Assembly: GCF_044761985.1 (NCBI RefSeq)
Contig: NZ_JBIWDK010000001.1
Coordinates: 248,001 to 312,000, forward strand
Reading direction: 5' to 3'
DNA from: Peribacillus sp044761985
GTDB taxonomy: Bacteria > Bacillota > Bacilli > Bacillales > DSM-1321
Length of the DNA stretch: 64,000 bases
Shown here piece after piece: positions 1 through 9,664 of this stretch (position 1 is its first letter; every line of letters starts with the position of its first letter). The translations under genes and the position numbers were made by a program. The notes under the pieces were generated by a model. The model was not told the DNA's origin, made no database searches, and was given only the letters and a program-made list of their open reading frames with translations.

Positions 1-183
1 GATATTCTGGGTGTCCACATGATTGGTCCGCATGTTACGGATATGATTTCCGAAGCTGGCCTGGCAAAGGTACTGGATGCCACCCCTTGGGAAGTGGCAA
101 AGACGATTCACCCCCATCCGAGTCTTTCGGAAGCAATCGGAGAGGCAGCTCTCGCAGTGGATGGCCTTGCCATTCACTCATAA
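1..183 (+). CDS. lpdV: Dihydrolipoyl dehydrogenase, C-terminal end (partial)
   Basis: Only the last 60 codons are in the window; the gene enters from the left edge and stops at TAA 181-183. The tail contains the HPHPSLSE segment typical of the E3 interface domain, whose His-Pro and Glu serve as the active-site base pair in lipoamide dehydrogenases. E3 is an FAD enzyme that re-oxidises the dihydrolipoyl arm of E2 with NAD+. It lies 22 bases upstream of the E1-alpha gene, so it is the E3 of the branched-chain complex (lpdV in B. subtilis). The N-terminal FAD and NAD domains lie outside the window. Confidence 0.93.
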   Translation, partial: DILGVHMIGPHVTDMISEAGLAKVLDATPWEVAKTIHPHPSLSEAIGEAALAVDGLAIHS

Positions 184-205
184 AAAAGGAGGAGGTTTTT
201 TGATA

Positions 206-1201
206 ATGGTGGAAACACGTCATGAACAATTGGGCTTGAATGATGAAACCGTATTAGATATGTATCGGACCATGCTGCTGTCGCGTAGGATGGATGAGCG
301 GATGTGGCTGTTGAACCGTTCAGGGAAAATTCCTTTTGTGATTTCCTGCCAAGGGCAAGAAGCTGCACAGGTTGGAGCGGCATTTGCCTTGGATCGGCAA
401 AAGGATTACGTATTGCCTTATTATCGGGACGTCGGAGTCGTCTTGTCATTTGGAATGACGGCGAAAGAATTGATGCTATCAGGATTTGCCAAAGCCGAGG
501 ATCCCAATTCCGGGGGAAGGCAAATGCCAGGTCACTTTGGACAAAAGAAAAACCGGATCGTTACGGGTTCTTCTCCGGTAACTACACAGGTACCACATGC
601 AGTGGGAATTGCCCTTGCAGGGAAAATGGAAGGAAAGGACTTGGTGACATTCGTCACGTTTGGGGAAGGTTCATCCAATCAAGGTGATTTTCATGAAGGG
701 GCAAACTTTGCAGGCGTCCATAAGCTTCCAGTCATCTTTATGTGTGAAAACAACCAATACGCCATATCCGTTCCTATATCCAAACAGCTTTCCTGTGAAA
801 AGGTATCGGACCGGGCAATTGGATACGGCATGCCTGGAATCACGGTGGATGGCAATGATCCGTTGGAGGTATATAAAGCGGTTAAAGAAGCGGCTGATCG
901 CGCTCGTAGAGGAGAAGGCCCCACTTTAGTTGAAACCGTTTCATATAGGCTGACTCCCCATTCAAGTGATGACGATGACCGCAGTTATCGTGAAGCTGAA
1001 GAAGTGGCTGAAGCGAAAACAAAAGATTCCATCATGACTTTTGGAGCGTATTTAAAGGAAGCGGGTATCATGGATGAAACCCTTGAAAAACAACTTAATG
1101 ATGAAGTGATGAAAATAGTGAACGAAGCTACAGATTACGCCGAACATGCTCCATATCCGAAAGCTGAAAGCGCTATGGATCATGTTTACGAACAAAAGTA
1201 A
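206..1201 (+). CDS. bkdAA: Branched-chain 2-oxoacid dehydrogenase E1 alpha subunit
   Basis: 331 residues. It is the thiamine-diphosphate-binding alpha half of the E1 decarboxylase acting on the 2-oxo acids of Leu, Ile and Val. Visible family features are the GKIPFVISCQGQEA segment near the N-terminus, the GDFHEG...CENNQYAISVP ThDP/Mg region in the middle, and the RLTPHSSDDDD phosphorylation-loop-like segment near residue 250. ATG 206 is chosen because GGAGGAGG ends 10 bases upstream and it gives the normal family N-terminus; an in-frame ATG at 77 would run through the end of lpdV, and TTG 200 is possible. It is followed after 12 bases by bkdAB. Confidence 0.96.
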   Translation: MVETRHEQLGLNDETVLDMYRTMLLSRRMDERMWLLNRSGKIPFVISCQGQEAAQVGAAFALDRQKDYVLPYYRDVGVVLSFGMTAKELMLSGFAKAEDPNSGGRQMPGHFGQKKNRIVTGSSPVTTQVPHAVGIALAGKMEGKDLVTFVTFGEGSSNQGDFHEGANFAGVHKLPVIFMCENNQYAISVPISKQLSCEKVSDRAIGYGMPGITVDGNDPLEVYKAVKEAADRARRGEGPTLVETVSYRLTPHSSDDDDRSYREAEEVAEAKTKDSIMTFGAYLKEAGIMDETLEKQLNDEVMKIVNEATDYAEHAPYPKAESAMDHVYEQK

Positions 1202-1213
1202 GGGGGGAAAAGG

Positions 1214-2197
1214 ATGTCGGTAATTTCTTATATAGATGCGGTGACAATGGCAATGCGCGAAGAGATGGAAAGAGATTCGCGAGTATTCGTTTTGGGGGAG
1301 GATGTCGGGAAAAAGGGCGGAGTCTTTAAGGCGACAAATGGTCTATATGAGCAATTCGGTGAATCAAGGGTCATCGATACGCCCCTTGCAGAGTCAGCGA
1401 TTGCTGGTGTAGGAATTGGGGCAGCCATGTATGGACTACGACCTATTGCCGAAATCCAATTTGCCGATTTTATCATGCCCGCTGTAAATCAAATTGTTTC
1501 CGAAGCGGCAAAGATCCGTTATCGTTCCAATAATGATTGGAACTGCCCAATGGTCATCCGTGCTCCGTATGGTGGCGGAGTTCACGGAGCGTTATATCAT
1601 TCCCAATCCGTGGAAGCTATGTTCGCGAACCAACCAGGATTGAAAATTGTGATGCCTTCAACCCCATATGATGTAAAAGGCTTGCTTAAAGCTGCCATTC
1701 GCGACGAGGATCCGGTACTTTTCTTTGAACATAAGCGTGCGTACCGTTTGATTAAAGGCGAAGTTCCGAATGATGATTATGTACTGCCAATCGGTAAAGC
1801 TGATGTGAAAAGAGAGGGAGAGGACATCACGGTCATAACCTATGGGCTTTGTGTTCACTTTGCTCTCCAAGCGGCAGAAAAACTAGCAATGGATGGTATT
1901 TCAGCGCATATTTTAGATTTGCGCACCGTATATCCGTTGGATAAGGAAGCGATCATAGAAGCGGCTTCCAAAACGGGTAAGGTCTTATTGGTTACAGAAG
2001 ATAATAAAGAGGGTAGCATCATGAGTGAGGTTGCAGCCATCATTGCCGAGCATTGCCTATTCGATTTGGATGCCCCAATCAAGCGACTGGCTGGTCCGGA
2101 CATCCCTGCAATGCCTTATGCACCTACAATGGAAAAATATTTTATGGTTACCCCTGATAAAGTGGAGAAGACGATGAGAGAACTGGCTGAATTTTAA
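1214..2197 (+). CDS. bkdAB: Branched-chain 2-oxoacid dehydrogenase E1 beta subunit
   Basis: 327 residues, the normal length for E1 beta. It forms the alpha2-beta2 E1 with BkdAA, and the ThDP site lies between the subunits. The sequence shows the LGEDVG.KGGVF N-terminal motif, the DTPLAESAIAG cofactor-region motif, and a C-terminal transketolase-type domain (TVYPLDKEAI, VTEDNKEGS). An AGGGGGG site lies just ahead of ATG 1214. It sits between E1 alpha and E2 with short gaps, as in the canonical bkd operon. Confidence 0.96.
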   Translation: MSVISYIDAVTMAMREEMERDSRVFVLGEDVGKKGGVFKATNGLYEQFGESRVIDTPLAESAIAGVGIGAAMYGLRPIAEIQFADFIMPAVNQIVSEAAKIRYRSNNDWNCPMVIRAPYGGGVHGALYHSQSVEAMFANQPGLKIVMPSTPYDVKGLLKAAIRDEDPVLFFEHKRAYRLIKGEVPNDDYVLPIGKADVKREGEDITVITYGLCVHFALQAAEKLAMDGISAHILDLRTVYPLDKEAIIEAASKTGKVLLVTEDNKEGSIMSEVAAIIAEHCLFDLDAPIKRLAGPDIPAMPYAPTMEKYFMVTPDKVEKTMRELAEF

Positions 2198-2217
2198 TAG
2201 AAAAGAAGGAGGATTAA

Positions 2218-3495
2218 ATGATGGCGATAGAACAAATGAAAATGCCCCAGCTTGGTGAAAGCGTGACAGAAGGGACCATAAGTAAATGGCTTGTTCAGCC
2301 AGGAGATCACGTGACGAAGTATGATCCACTAGCTGAAGTGATGACGGATAAAGTAAACGCTGAAGTTCCTTCTTCTTTTACGGGGATTGTTAAGGAGTTA
2401 AAGGCGGATGAGAATCAAACGCTGGCTGTGGGGGAAGTTATATGTTCCATTGAGGTCGAATCAACCAAGCCCAAGGAAGAGGAAAAAGAAGACCCAGCAG
2501 AGAAAAATGATGATGCAGTTAATAGCATGAAGCCTAACGTGGAAACTCCGACTCCGAATAAAGTCCGGTTTTCTCCCGCTGTACTAAAGCTCTCCCAGGA
2601 ACATGATATCGATCTCTCTCAAGTGAATGGGACGGGGAATGAAGGAAGGATAACGCGTAAAGACTTATTGAAACTCATTGAGTCCGGAAACCTCCCTCAA
2701 TCGGCAGCTGGTGTAAGAACTGCGTCCGAGCCAAAAGAACATCTGCCCCAATCATTGCCATCAAATGAGAAAGAAACTGTCATTCCTAGCATGACTGGAG
2801 ATAGAGAAATACCCGTAACTGGGGTAAGGAAAGCGATTGCTTCGAATATGTCGAAAAGTAAGCATGAGATTCCACATGGATGGACAATGGTTGAAGTTGA
2901 TGCGACGAATATGGTTAAACTTAGGGATTCACTTAAATCGGATTTCAAACAAAAAGAAGGGTATAACTTAACCTACTTTGCATTCTTTGTTAAAGCGATT
3001 GCGCAGGCTCTAACCGAATTTCCTCAGATCAATTCAATGTGGGCAGGCGATAAAATCATTCAAAGAAAAGAAATTAATATTTCAATCGCGGTCGCAACGG
3101 AAGATGCTTTATTTGTTCCGGTCATAAAAAATGCAGATGAAAAGTCGATCAAAGGGATTGCTAGGGAAATCAATGACCTGGCATCAAAGGTGAAAGCAGG
3201 AAAGTTAAGAGTCGAGGATATGCAAGGCGGCACTTTCACTGTCAATAATACTGGTTCATTTGGATCGGTCCAGTCCATGGGAATCATAAATCATCCGCAG
3301 GCAGCGATTCTACAAGTGGAGACCATTGTAAAAAGACCTGTCGTCATCAATGACATGATAGCGGTCCGTGATATGGTCAACCTATGTTTATCACTAGATC
3401 ATCGGGTATTGGACGGTCTTGTATGCGGCAGATTCTTAGCGCGAGTAAAAGAAATCATTGAAAAAATAACATCGGATAATACATCTGTTTATTAA
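2218..3495 (+). CDS. bkdB: Branched-chain 2-oxoacid dehydrogenase E2, dihydrolipoyl acyltransferase
   Basis: 425 residues. E2 is the core that carries the acyl group on lipoyl-lysine and passes it to CoA. Domains in order are an N-terminal lipoyl domain (about 5-80) with the lipoylation lysine in MTDKVNAEVP (K45), an acidic/proline-rich linker, a peripheral subunit-binding domain (about 118-155, FSPAVLKLS...GRITRKDLL), a second linker, and the catalytic acyltransferase domain (about 195-420) ending with the active-site DHRVLDG. Two tandem ATGs follow AAGGAGG (2218 and 2221). It is the last gene of the bkd operon. Confidence 0.96.
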   Translation: MMAIEQMKMPQLGESVTEGTISKWLVQPGDHVTKYDPLAEVMTDKVNAEVPSSFTGIVKELKADENQTLAVGEVICSIEVESTKPKEEEKEDPAEKNDDAVNSMKPNVETPTPNKVRFSPAVLKLSQEHDIDLSQVNGTGNEGRITRKDLLKLIESGNLPQSAAGVRTASEPKEHLPQSLPSNEKETVIPSMTGDREIPVTGVRKAIASNMSKSKHEIPHGWTMVEVDATNMVKLRDSLKSDFKQKEGYNLTYFAFFVKAIAQALTEFPQINSMWAGDKIIQRKEINISIAVATEDALFVPVIKNADEKSIKGIAREINDLASKVKAGKLRVEDMQGGTFTVNNTGSFGSVQSMGIINHPQAAILQVETIVKRPVVINDMIAVRDMVNLCLSLDHRVLDGLVCGRFLARVKEIIEKITSDNTSVY

Positions 3496-3828
3496 TAGGG
3501 AAAAAGAAGGAGGTAACCATAAAGGTGCTTCCTTTTCTCTGTGCCTCTTTAACTGTTTATGAATAGAAATATAAGAGTATTTAGAAAATAGTCGACAATA
3601 TTTTTATTTTTGCTATTATTTTATAGAGGCTCTTCTCATAATTATTCTCCATCTTCTATCATATGGTTTTTTTAACAGGTTTTGATATTAGCTAAAATTA
3701 TAAGAATATTATGATAGAATATATATAAATTGATGGGAGAGTGTTTTTCTTATGTAATTGACTGAGCGTTCGGTCTACGTATTGACGATTGAACCAGTAG
3801 GAAAGCAAAATATAAGGGAGCGATTAAA
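3496..3828. other. Intergenic region between bkdB and mutA
   Basis: No gene is visible in these 333 bases. The first 45 bases hold an imperfect inverted repeat (GAAAAAGAAGG against CTTCCTTTTC) that may be a weak bkd terminator. The remainder is very AT-rich, with TATGAT- and TAGAAT-like boxes around 3710-3720 but no well-spaced -35. A near-palindrome lies at 3760-3775 just ahead of mutA. A possible mutA promoter is TTGACG 3782-3787 with CAAAAT 3806-3811, but this is weak. Confidence 0.5.
3760..3775. promoter_or_regulatory. Near-palindromic operator-like site upstream of mutA
   Basis: GACTGAGCGTTCGGTC is a 16-base imperfect palindrome (six of eight pairs match, the other two are G-T type) 54 bases before the mutA start. 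It resembles the ACCGAACG.TCGGT-type sites of TetR-family acyl-CoA-metabolism regulators. The regulator is unknown; function is inference. Confidence 0.35.
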
Positions 3829-5712
3829 ATGGAATTGAAAGATGTAAAAAACATATCCTTTCCAAAACCTTCATTAGAAGAGTGGAAGGAAGCGGCAGAA
3901 ACTAGTTTAAAAGGCAGAAGTGTCGAAAAATTAAAAACGAATACATATGAAGGCATTACTTTAAATCCCCTCTATACAGAGGAATCTGTTTCAGATGGAG
4001 AACAAACAGAGCTTCCCGGATTTGCTCCCTTTACACGTGGAATTGCTCCGACCGGTTATTACGAGCAGCCATGGTTTGTCGTACAGCCTGTAAGCGGTAT
4101 CACGGCTGACGAGGCAAATGAAAAGATGCACGCCGCACTAGAGCGCGGTCAGAATATTATCGTCTATCCAGCTCATCTTCTTGCGGAGGGTGCGAGGGTT
4201 TCAAAACTTTTTAATGGCCTATCATTAAATGAACTTCCCGTTTTCATTGACCTGAAGGGAAAGCAAAAGGAACTATTCCCTCAATTCAAAGCTGTTGCAA
4301 ATCAACAAAATGCGCAAATTAAGGGTGTGCTTGCAGAAGATCCGATTGCAGAATGGTTAGTCGGTGGTCAAGTTCCTGAAGATACAGAAACATATTTTGC
4401 AGAATGGGCAAAAACAATCCAAGATTATCAACAGATTGGTCCGGACTTAAAGTCAATTCTTGTTAACACGGCTAGTTTTCATAATGGAGGAGCCAATGCA
4501 ATTCAAGAGCTTGCCTATGGATTGGCAGTTGCTGTCCAATATATATGGGAAGGGCAAAAACAAGGGATTTCCGTACGGGATATTGTCGGAAAGATCGTGT
4601 TTTCCTTTGCAGTGGATTCCAATTACTTTATGTCGATTGCGAAGATACGGGCGGCTAGAAGACTTTGGGCTGGTCTAGCGGAAGCTTTTGAAGAGGATGC
4701 CGAGTATTTTAAAATGGTTATACATGCAGTTACATCCGAGTTGACAGAAACGCTCTATGATCAACACGTGAATATTCTGCGGACCACGAATCAAGCATTT
4801 GCTGCAGCAATTGGAGGGATTCAGTACTTGCAGATCCATCCATTTAATCATGCTTCAGGTGAGTGTAATGAATTTTCGGAAAGAATAGCACGCAACACGC
4901 ATTTAATCCTTAAAGAGGAAACGAATATCACAACGGTGGTCGATCCTGCCGGCGGATCTTGGTATGTCGAGCAATTGACGGATGAATTGGCTGATAAAGC
5001 ATGGGTGAAGTTCCTTGAGATTGACGAGGCAGGCGGGGTACTTGATGCCATTATGCAAGGGGCTTTACAAGCAGACATAGCAAAAGTCTACGAGGAAAGG
5101 GTCCAGAATGCGGCACTACGGAAAGAAAGTATTATTGGTACCAACGTTTATCCGAACCCTACCGATAAAATCAAAGTTCCTACAACTGAAACACAGAGAT
5201 CATATATGGTGGTTCAGGGGCCAGTAGATATTACACCAATCAAGTTAGATCGTATATCATCCCAATTTGAACAGTTAAGATTACGAAGTGAAGAGTGTAA
5301 ACAAAATGGCGGGAAAGCACCGACAATCGGCCTTATTAACTTGAATGAACTTAAATCTTATAAGCCTCGTGCTGATTTTATAAAAGGCTTTGTTGCAGCC
5401 GGTGGAATTGAAACGATGGAAAGTGAAGGATGCCATGATAGTAAGGAAGCGGTGGATTATATAGCTGAAACTAAGCTTTCCATATACTGTGTATGTGGAA
5501 GTGATCTTGATTACTCGGATAAGGCGGAATCCATCATAAAAGAGATTAAACAGCAATACCCACACATCAAGCTATATGTCGCTGGAAAGCAATCGGCAGA
5601 ATTGGAGACCGTTTTATTGGAGTCTGGAGCGGACGACTTTATCCATGTTAAAACGAATGTTGTGGCGGTCTTGACAGAACTACTACAAGAGCTAGGGGTG
5701 AATGAACAATGA
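3829..5712 (+). CDS. mutA: Methylmalonyl-CoA mutase small subunit
   Basis: 627 residues. It is the non-catalytic partner in heterodimeric methylmalonyl-CoA mutase, which interconverts (R)-methylmalonyl-CoA and succinyl-CoA. The N-terminal two thirds form the TIM-barrel mutase fold (GFAPFTRGIAPTGYYEQPW, HPFNHASGECNEFSERIARNT in parts). The C-terminal Rossmann-like domain aligns with the cobalamin domain but lacks the DxHxxG motif, as expected for the small subunit. ATG 3829 is preceded by AAGGGAG. It overlaps mutB by four bases (ATGA), suggesting translational coupling. Confidence 0.95.
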   Translation: MELKDVKNISFPKPSLEEWKEAAETSLKGRSVEKLKTNTYEGITLNPLYTEESVSDGEQTELPGFAPFTRGIAPTGYYEQPWFVVQPVSGITADEANEKMHAALERGQNIIVYPAHLLAEGARVSKLFNGLSLNELPVFIDLKGKQKELFPQFKAVANQQNAQIKGVLAEDPIAEWLVGGQVPEDTETYFAEWAKTIQDYQQIGPDLKSILVNTASFHNGGANAIQELAYGLAVAVQYIWEGQKQGISVRDIVGKIVFSFAVDSNYFMSIAKIRAARRLWAGLAEAFEEDAEYFKMVIHAVTSELTETLYDQHVNILRTTNQAFAAAIGGIQYLQIHPFNHASGECNEFSERIARNTHLILKEETNITTVVDPAGGSWYVEQLTDELADKAWVKFLEIDEAGGVLDAIMQGALQADIAKVYEERVQNAALRKESIIGTNVYPNPTDKIKVPTTETQRSYMVVQGPVDITPIKLDRISSQFEQLRLRSEECKQNGGKAPTIGLINLNELKSYKPRADFIKGFVAAGGIETMESEGCHDSKEAVDYIAETKLSIYCVCGSDLDYSDKAESIIKEIKQQYPHIKLYVAGKQSAELETVLLESGADDFIHVKTNVVAVLTELLQELGVNEQ

Positions 5713-7901
5713 AAAAACCAAATTTCTCTACCATAAATCCTGCTAAGTCTGAGCGTAAAGGAACAGTTGAATTATGGAAACAAGAGGCAGAAGCAGCAGT
5801 TGAACAAAACATCGAGGAACTTTTATTCGAAACGAATGAACAAATCAAGGTTAAACCATTATATATGAAAGAAGATAGTCAGAATTTGGAGCACATGGAA
5901 AGTGTACCGGGAATTGCTCCATATACAAGGGGACCCTATCCATCCATGTATGTGAACCGGCCATGGACAGTACGACAATATGCAGGGTTCTCAACTGCAG
6001 AGGAATCCAACGCATTTTACCGCAGGAATTTAGCAATGGGTCAAAAGGGTCTCTCGGTGGCCTTCGATTTGGCAACACATCGCGGCTATGATTCGGATCA
6101 TCCTCGTGTTGTTGGGGATGTAGGAAAAGCGGGTGTGGCGATAGACTCGATTTTGGATATGAAGATCCTATTTGATGGAATACCACTCGATCAAATGTCG
6201 GTATCCATGACAATGAATGGAGCGGTTTTACCTATTCTTGCTTTTTATATCGTTACAGCCGAGGAGCAGGGAGTCACCCAGGATAAGCTTTCTGGTACCA
6301 TTCAAAATGATATCTTAAAGGAATACATGGTTAGGAATACGTATATCTATCCACCCGAGATGTCGATGAAAATCATTGCTGATATATTTGAATATACTTC
6401 AAAATATATGCCAAAGTTCAATTCTATATCCATTTCCGGTTATCACCTACAAGAAGCTGGAGCACCTGCGGATATCGAGCTTGCTTATACGTTGGCGGAT
6501 GGCCTGGAATATGCAAGGACAGGAATGAAAGCCGGTATCGATATTGATAAATTTGCCCCTCGTTTGTCGTTCTTCTGGGCTGTTGGAATGAACTATTTCA
6601 TGGAAGTGGCAAAAATGAGAGCGGGACGGTTCATATGGTCAAAACTAATGAAACAGTTTGAACCGAAGAATAAGAAAGCGATGGCTTTACGAACACACTC
6701 CCAAACATCGGGGTGGAGCCTTTCAGAGCAAGATCCTTTCAATAATGTAGCACGAACACTGATCGAGGCGCATGCAGCTGCCTTGGGCCATACCCAATCT
6801 TTGCATACGAACGCATTGGATGAGGCCATTGCCCTTCCAACCGATTTCTCAGCACGTATTGCCCGGAATACACAGCTTTATCTTCAAGAGGAGACTGGCA
6901 TTACAAAGGTCATCGATCCATGGGCAGGTTCTTATTATGTCGAATCGCTAACAAATGAACTGATTGAAAGGGCTTGGGCTCATATCGAAGAAATTGAAGG
7001 TCTTGGGGGCATGGCAAAGGCGATTGAAACCGGTCTTCCGAAAATGAGGATTGAAGAAGCGGCAGCAAAACGTCAAGCTAAAATCGATTCTCAAGATGAA
7101 ACAATCGTGGGTGTCAACAAATATCGCCTGAAAAAAGAAGATGCGATTGAAATCTTGGAGATAGATAATACCGCCGTCCGCGAAAGTCAACTTAAGCGTT
7201 TAAGCATCCTTAAAGAAAAAAGAGATCAGTCGAAAGTCGATGAAGCTCTTCAGGCATTGACGCAAGCGGCACGAACTGGTGAAGGTAACTTGCTTGAATT
7301 GGCAGTACAGGCAACTCGAGTCCGCGCTTCACTTGGGGAAATTTCCGATGCAATTGAAGAAGTGGCTGGTCGTCATAAGGCCACCATCCGTTCTATTAGT
7401 GGTGTTTATAGCTCAGCTTATTCGAAAGAAGCGGAAATTGAAGAAGTAATTGCCATGACTGACGAATTTCTTGAAAATGAAGGCAGACGCCCTCGTTTAT
7501 TGATGGCTAAGATGGGGCAGGACGGCCATGATCGGGGATCGAAAGTGGTTGGTACGGGGTTTGCTGATTTAGGCTATGATGTTGACATCGGACCACTATT
7601 CCAAACACCGGAGGAAACCGCTCTTCAGGCTGTGGAAAATGATGTGCATGTTGTTGGGATGAGCTCGCTCGCTGCCGGCCACAAAACACTATTGCCGCAA
7701 TTGATGGCCGAGTTGAAAAAATTGGGCCGGGAAGACATTATCGTCATTGTCGGTGGAGTCATCCCAGCACAAGATTATGATTATTTAATGCAAAACGGCG
7801 CATCAGCGATTTTTGGACCTGGCACGGTCATCCCGCAGGCAGCTAAAAAAGTGCTACAAGAAATATACCATCGCCTAGGATATGAGGAAGTGGCACAGTA
7901 A
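5709..7901 (+). CDS. mutB: Methylmalonyl-CoA mutase large (catalytic) subunit
   Basis: 730 residues, the usual length for the adenosylcobalamin-dependent alpha subunit. The mutase barrel fills residues 1-560 (GIAPYTRGPYPSMY, ATHRGYDSDHPRV, AVGMNYFMEVAKMRAGR). The B12-binding domain follows with the cobalt-ligating DGHDRG (His607), GMSSLAAGH and IVGGVIP motifs. With MutA it makes succinyl-CoA from methylmalonyl-CoA, the last step of propionyl-CoA assimilation from Val, Ile and odd-chain acids. It overlaps mutA at its start and meaB by one base at its end. Confidence 0.97.
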   Translation: MKKPNFSTINPAKSERKGTVELWKQEAEAAVEQNIEELLFETNEQIKVKPLYMKEDSQNLEHMESVPGIAPYTRGPYPSMYVNRPWTVRQYAGFSTAEESNAFYRRNLAMGQKGLSVAFDLATHRGYDSDHPRVVGDVGKAGVAIDSILDMKILFDGIPLDQMSVSMTMNGAVLPILAFYIVTAEEQGVTQDKLSGTIQNDILKEYMVRNTYIYPPEMSMKIIADIFEYTSKYMPKFNSISISGYHLQEAGAPADIELAYTLADGLEYARTGMKAGIDIDKFAPRLSFFWAVGMNYFMEVAKMRAGRFIWSKLMKQFEPKNKKAMALRTHSQTSGWSLSEQDPFNNVARTLIEAHAAALGHTQSLHTNALDEAIALPTDFSARIARNTQLYLQEETGITKVIDPWAGSYYVESLTNELIERAWAHIEEIEGLGGMAKAIETGLPKMRIEEAAAKRQAKIDSQDETIVGVNKYRLKKEDAIEILEIDNTAVRESQLKRLSILKEKRDQSKVDEALQALTQAARTGEGNLLELAVQATRVRASLGEISDAIEEVAGRHKATIRSISGVYSSAYSKEAEIEEVIAMTDEFLENEGRRPRLLMAKMGQDGHDRGSKVVGTGFADLGYDVDIGPLFQTPEETALQAVENDVHVVGMSSLAAGHKTLLPQLMAELKKLGREDIIVIVGGVIPAQDYDYLMQNGASAIFGPGTVIPQAAKKVLQEIYHRLGYEEVAQ

Positions 7902-9058
7902 TGAGTGAAGATAAGAAGCCGGAATGGGTCGATCCTAACAATCAGGATGGTTTTGCTTCTTCGTTAAAGCCTGGTGTGGAATTGGATGCTGGTCATAATA
8001 AAGCATCAAAAAGTAGATTTATCAAAAAGAAAAATGAGAGAATCTCGATACCGGAATTGAAAGATGGAATCTTGACAGGGGAGAGAGCAAAACTTGCTAA
8101 AGGGATCACATTAGTGGAAAGCAATGCCGAACATCATTTCGAGTTGGCGCAGGAACTATTGCATTCCATTCTCCCACACACAGGTGCTTCGCTCCGCATC
8201 GGCATTTCAGGTGTCCCTGGGGCTGGTAAAAGTACATTCATCGAAACCTTTGGAACGTTTTTATGTAATAAAGGATATAAGGTTGCGGTACTCGCTGTCG
8301 ATCCAAGTTCCTCGATTAATGGAGGGAGCATCCTTGGGGATAAGACGAGGATGGAGGAACTGGCACGGAATCCTCAAGCTTTTATCCGACCTTCCCCATC
8401 AGAAGGAACTTTGGGTGGGGTGCATAGGAAAACGAGGGAAACGATGTTACTTTGTGAGGCGGCCGGTTTTGATGTGATTTTGATTGAAACGGTGGGTGTA
8501 GGGCAGAGTGAAGCGATTGTCCGAAGTATGGTCGACTTTTTCATGTTGCTTGTCCTAACAGGAGCCGGAGATGAATTGCAGGGTATGAAAAAAGGAATCA
8601 TGGAACTTGTTGATGGTATAGTGGTCAATAAAGCAGACGGTGAAAACATTCCGCTTGCGAACAGGACAAGGTCGGAATACAGTCGTATTCTCCATTTCCT
8701 TCAGCCTGCCACTAAGGGGTGGGCTGGAAAAGCGTATACATGTTCTTCTGTTACAGGAAAAGGGATTCCTGAAATTTGGGACGTATTACAGGACTTTTCG
8801 CAGACAACAAAGTTATCGGGTGTTTTTCAGGAACGGAGAAGAATGCAATCCAAAGAGTGGTTGTATTCATTAATAGACCATCAGCTTAAAACCATGTTCT
8901 ATAAAAATGATACTGTCAAAGGCTTACTGCCCAAGCTTGAAAATGAAGTGATGTCCGGTAATAAAACGGTCACTAAAGCCGTACAACAAGCATTTCAATC
9001 GTTCTCTGAATCCTTAAGTTCGAATGAATGCGGTCCCACAGATAACGAACGGATATAG
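7901..9058 (+). CDS. meaB: Methylmalonyl-CoA mutase-associated GTPase MeaB
   Basis: 385 residues, G3E-family P-loop GTPase. It protects and reloads adenosylcobalamin on methylmalonyl-CoA mutase. Seen are the Walker A GVPGAGKS (residues 104-111), the switch region VDPSSSINGGSILGDKTRM, ETVGVGQSE and the NKAD guanine-specificity motif, followed by a C-terminal helical dimerisation extension. The first ~50 residues are a polar extension before the family core. Its ATG overlaps the mutB stop codon (TAATG). Older annotations call this family ArgK, but the context settles the MeaB role. Confidence 0.95.
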   Translation: MSEDKKPEWVDPNNQDGFASSLKPGVELDAGHNKASKSRFIKKKNERISIPELKDGILTGERAKLAKGITLVESNAEHHFELAQELLHSILPHTGASLRIGISGVPGAGKSTFIETFGTFLCNKGYKVAVLAVDPSSSINGGSILGDKTRMEELARNPQAFIRPSPSEGTLGGVHRKTRETMLLCEAAGFDVILIETVGVGQSEAIVRSMVDFFMLLVLTGAGDELQGMKKGIMELVDGIVVNKADGENIPLANRTRSEYSRILHFLQPATKGWAGKAYTCSSVTGKGIPEIWDVLQDFSQTTKLSGVFQERRRMQSKEWLYSLIDHQLKTMFYKNDTVKGLLPKLENEVMSGNKTVTKAVQQAFQSFSESLSSNECGPTDNERI

Positions 9059-9119
9059 CTCTCCCTTTCTTATCACCAATTGGAATCTTGATGTTTTTAA
9101 TCATGGCCAGTTAAATTGA

Positions 9120-9148
9120 TTGAATCGGGCTTCGTCAATTGTTATGAT
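9120..9148 (+). promoter_or_regulatory. Sigma-A promoter for the bacilliredoxin gene
   Basis: TTGAAT (9120-9125), 17-base spacer, TATGAT (9143-9148), 37 bases before the chosen start of the brxB-type gene. Confidence 0.6.
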
Positions 9149-9185
9149 AGTGGTGAAGAGAAAAAGCTGGAAGGAGCACTATACT

Positions 9186-9623
9186 ATGAATATGGATTTC
9201 AATTTTTTAATGAATGACGTGGTCAAACAAGCTCGCGATGAGATTAAGACTGCTGGATATACAGAACTGACGACTGCTGAGGAAGTAGAAGATGTATTGG
9301 CCCAAAAGGGTACGACGCTAGTTATGGTCAATTCCGTTTGTGGTTGTGCTGGGGGAATTGCTAGACCAGCTGCAGCCCATGCGATTCATAACGATAAACG
9401 TCCTAATCAGCTTGTAACTGTTTTTGCAGGTCAAGATAAGGAAGCGACTGAGAAGGCCCGTGATTATTTCGAAGGATATCCACCATCATCACCATCATTC
9501 GCTCTTCTGAAAGATGGAAAAATCATCACGATGATTGAGCGTCATGAAATCGAGGGTCATCATCCAATGTCTGTAGTGGAAAAACTGCAAGCTTACTTTG
9601 ATGAATATTGTGAAGAAGTGTAA
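9186..9623 (+). CDS. brxB: Bacilliredoxin, BrxA/BrxB (YphP/YqiW) family
   Basis: 145 residues, the family's usual length. It has a thioredoxin-like fold with the CGC active site in NSVCGCAGG (Cys52, Cys54) and conserved ARPAA and TVFAGQDKEAT segments. Bacilliredoxins remove bacillithiol from S-bacillithiolated proteins after oxidative stress. ATG 9186 is preferred because AAGGAG ends nine bases upstream; the longer frame back to 9120 overlaps the promoter. Position next to artP matches yqiW (brxB) in B. subtilis, which supports the symbol. Confidence 0.92.
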   Translation: MNMDFNFLMNDVVKQARDEIKTAGYTELTTAEEVEDVLAQKGTTLVMVNSVCGCAGGIARPAAAHAIHNDKRPNQLVTVFAGQDKEATEKARDYFEGYPPSSPSFALLKDGKIITMIERHEIEGHHPMSVVEKLQAYFDEYCEEV

Positions 9624-9664
9624 GACTTTGCTTATGCATTAAGCTTATTAGTATTTTTAAAGAA

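Noticed and set aside
3497..3540. Terminator after bkdB
   Set aside because: Arms pair imperfectly and the T-run is broken; only mentioned as a weak possibility in the intergenic entry.
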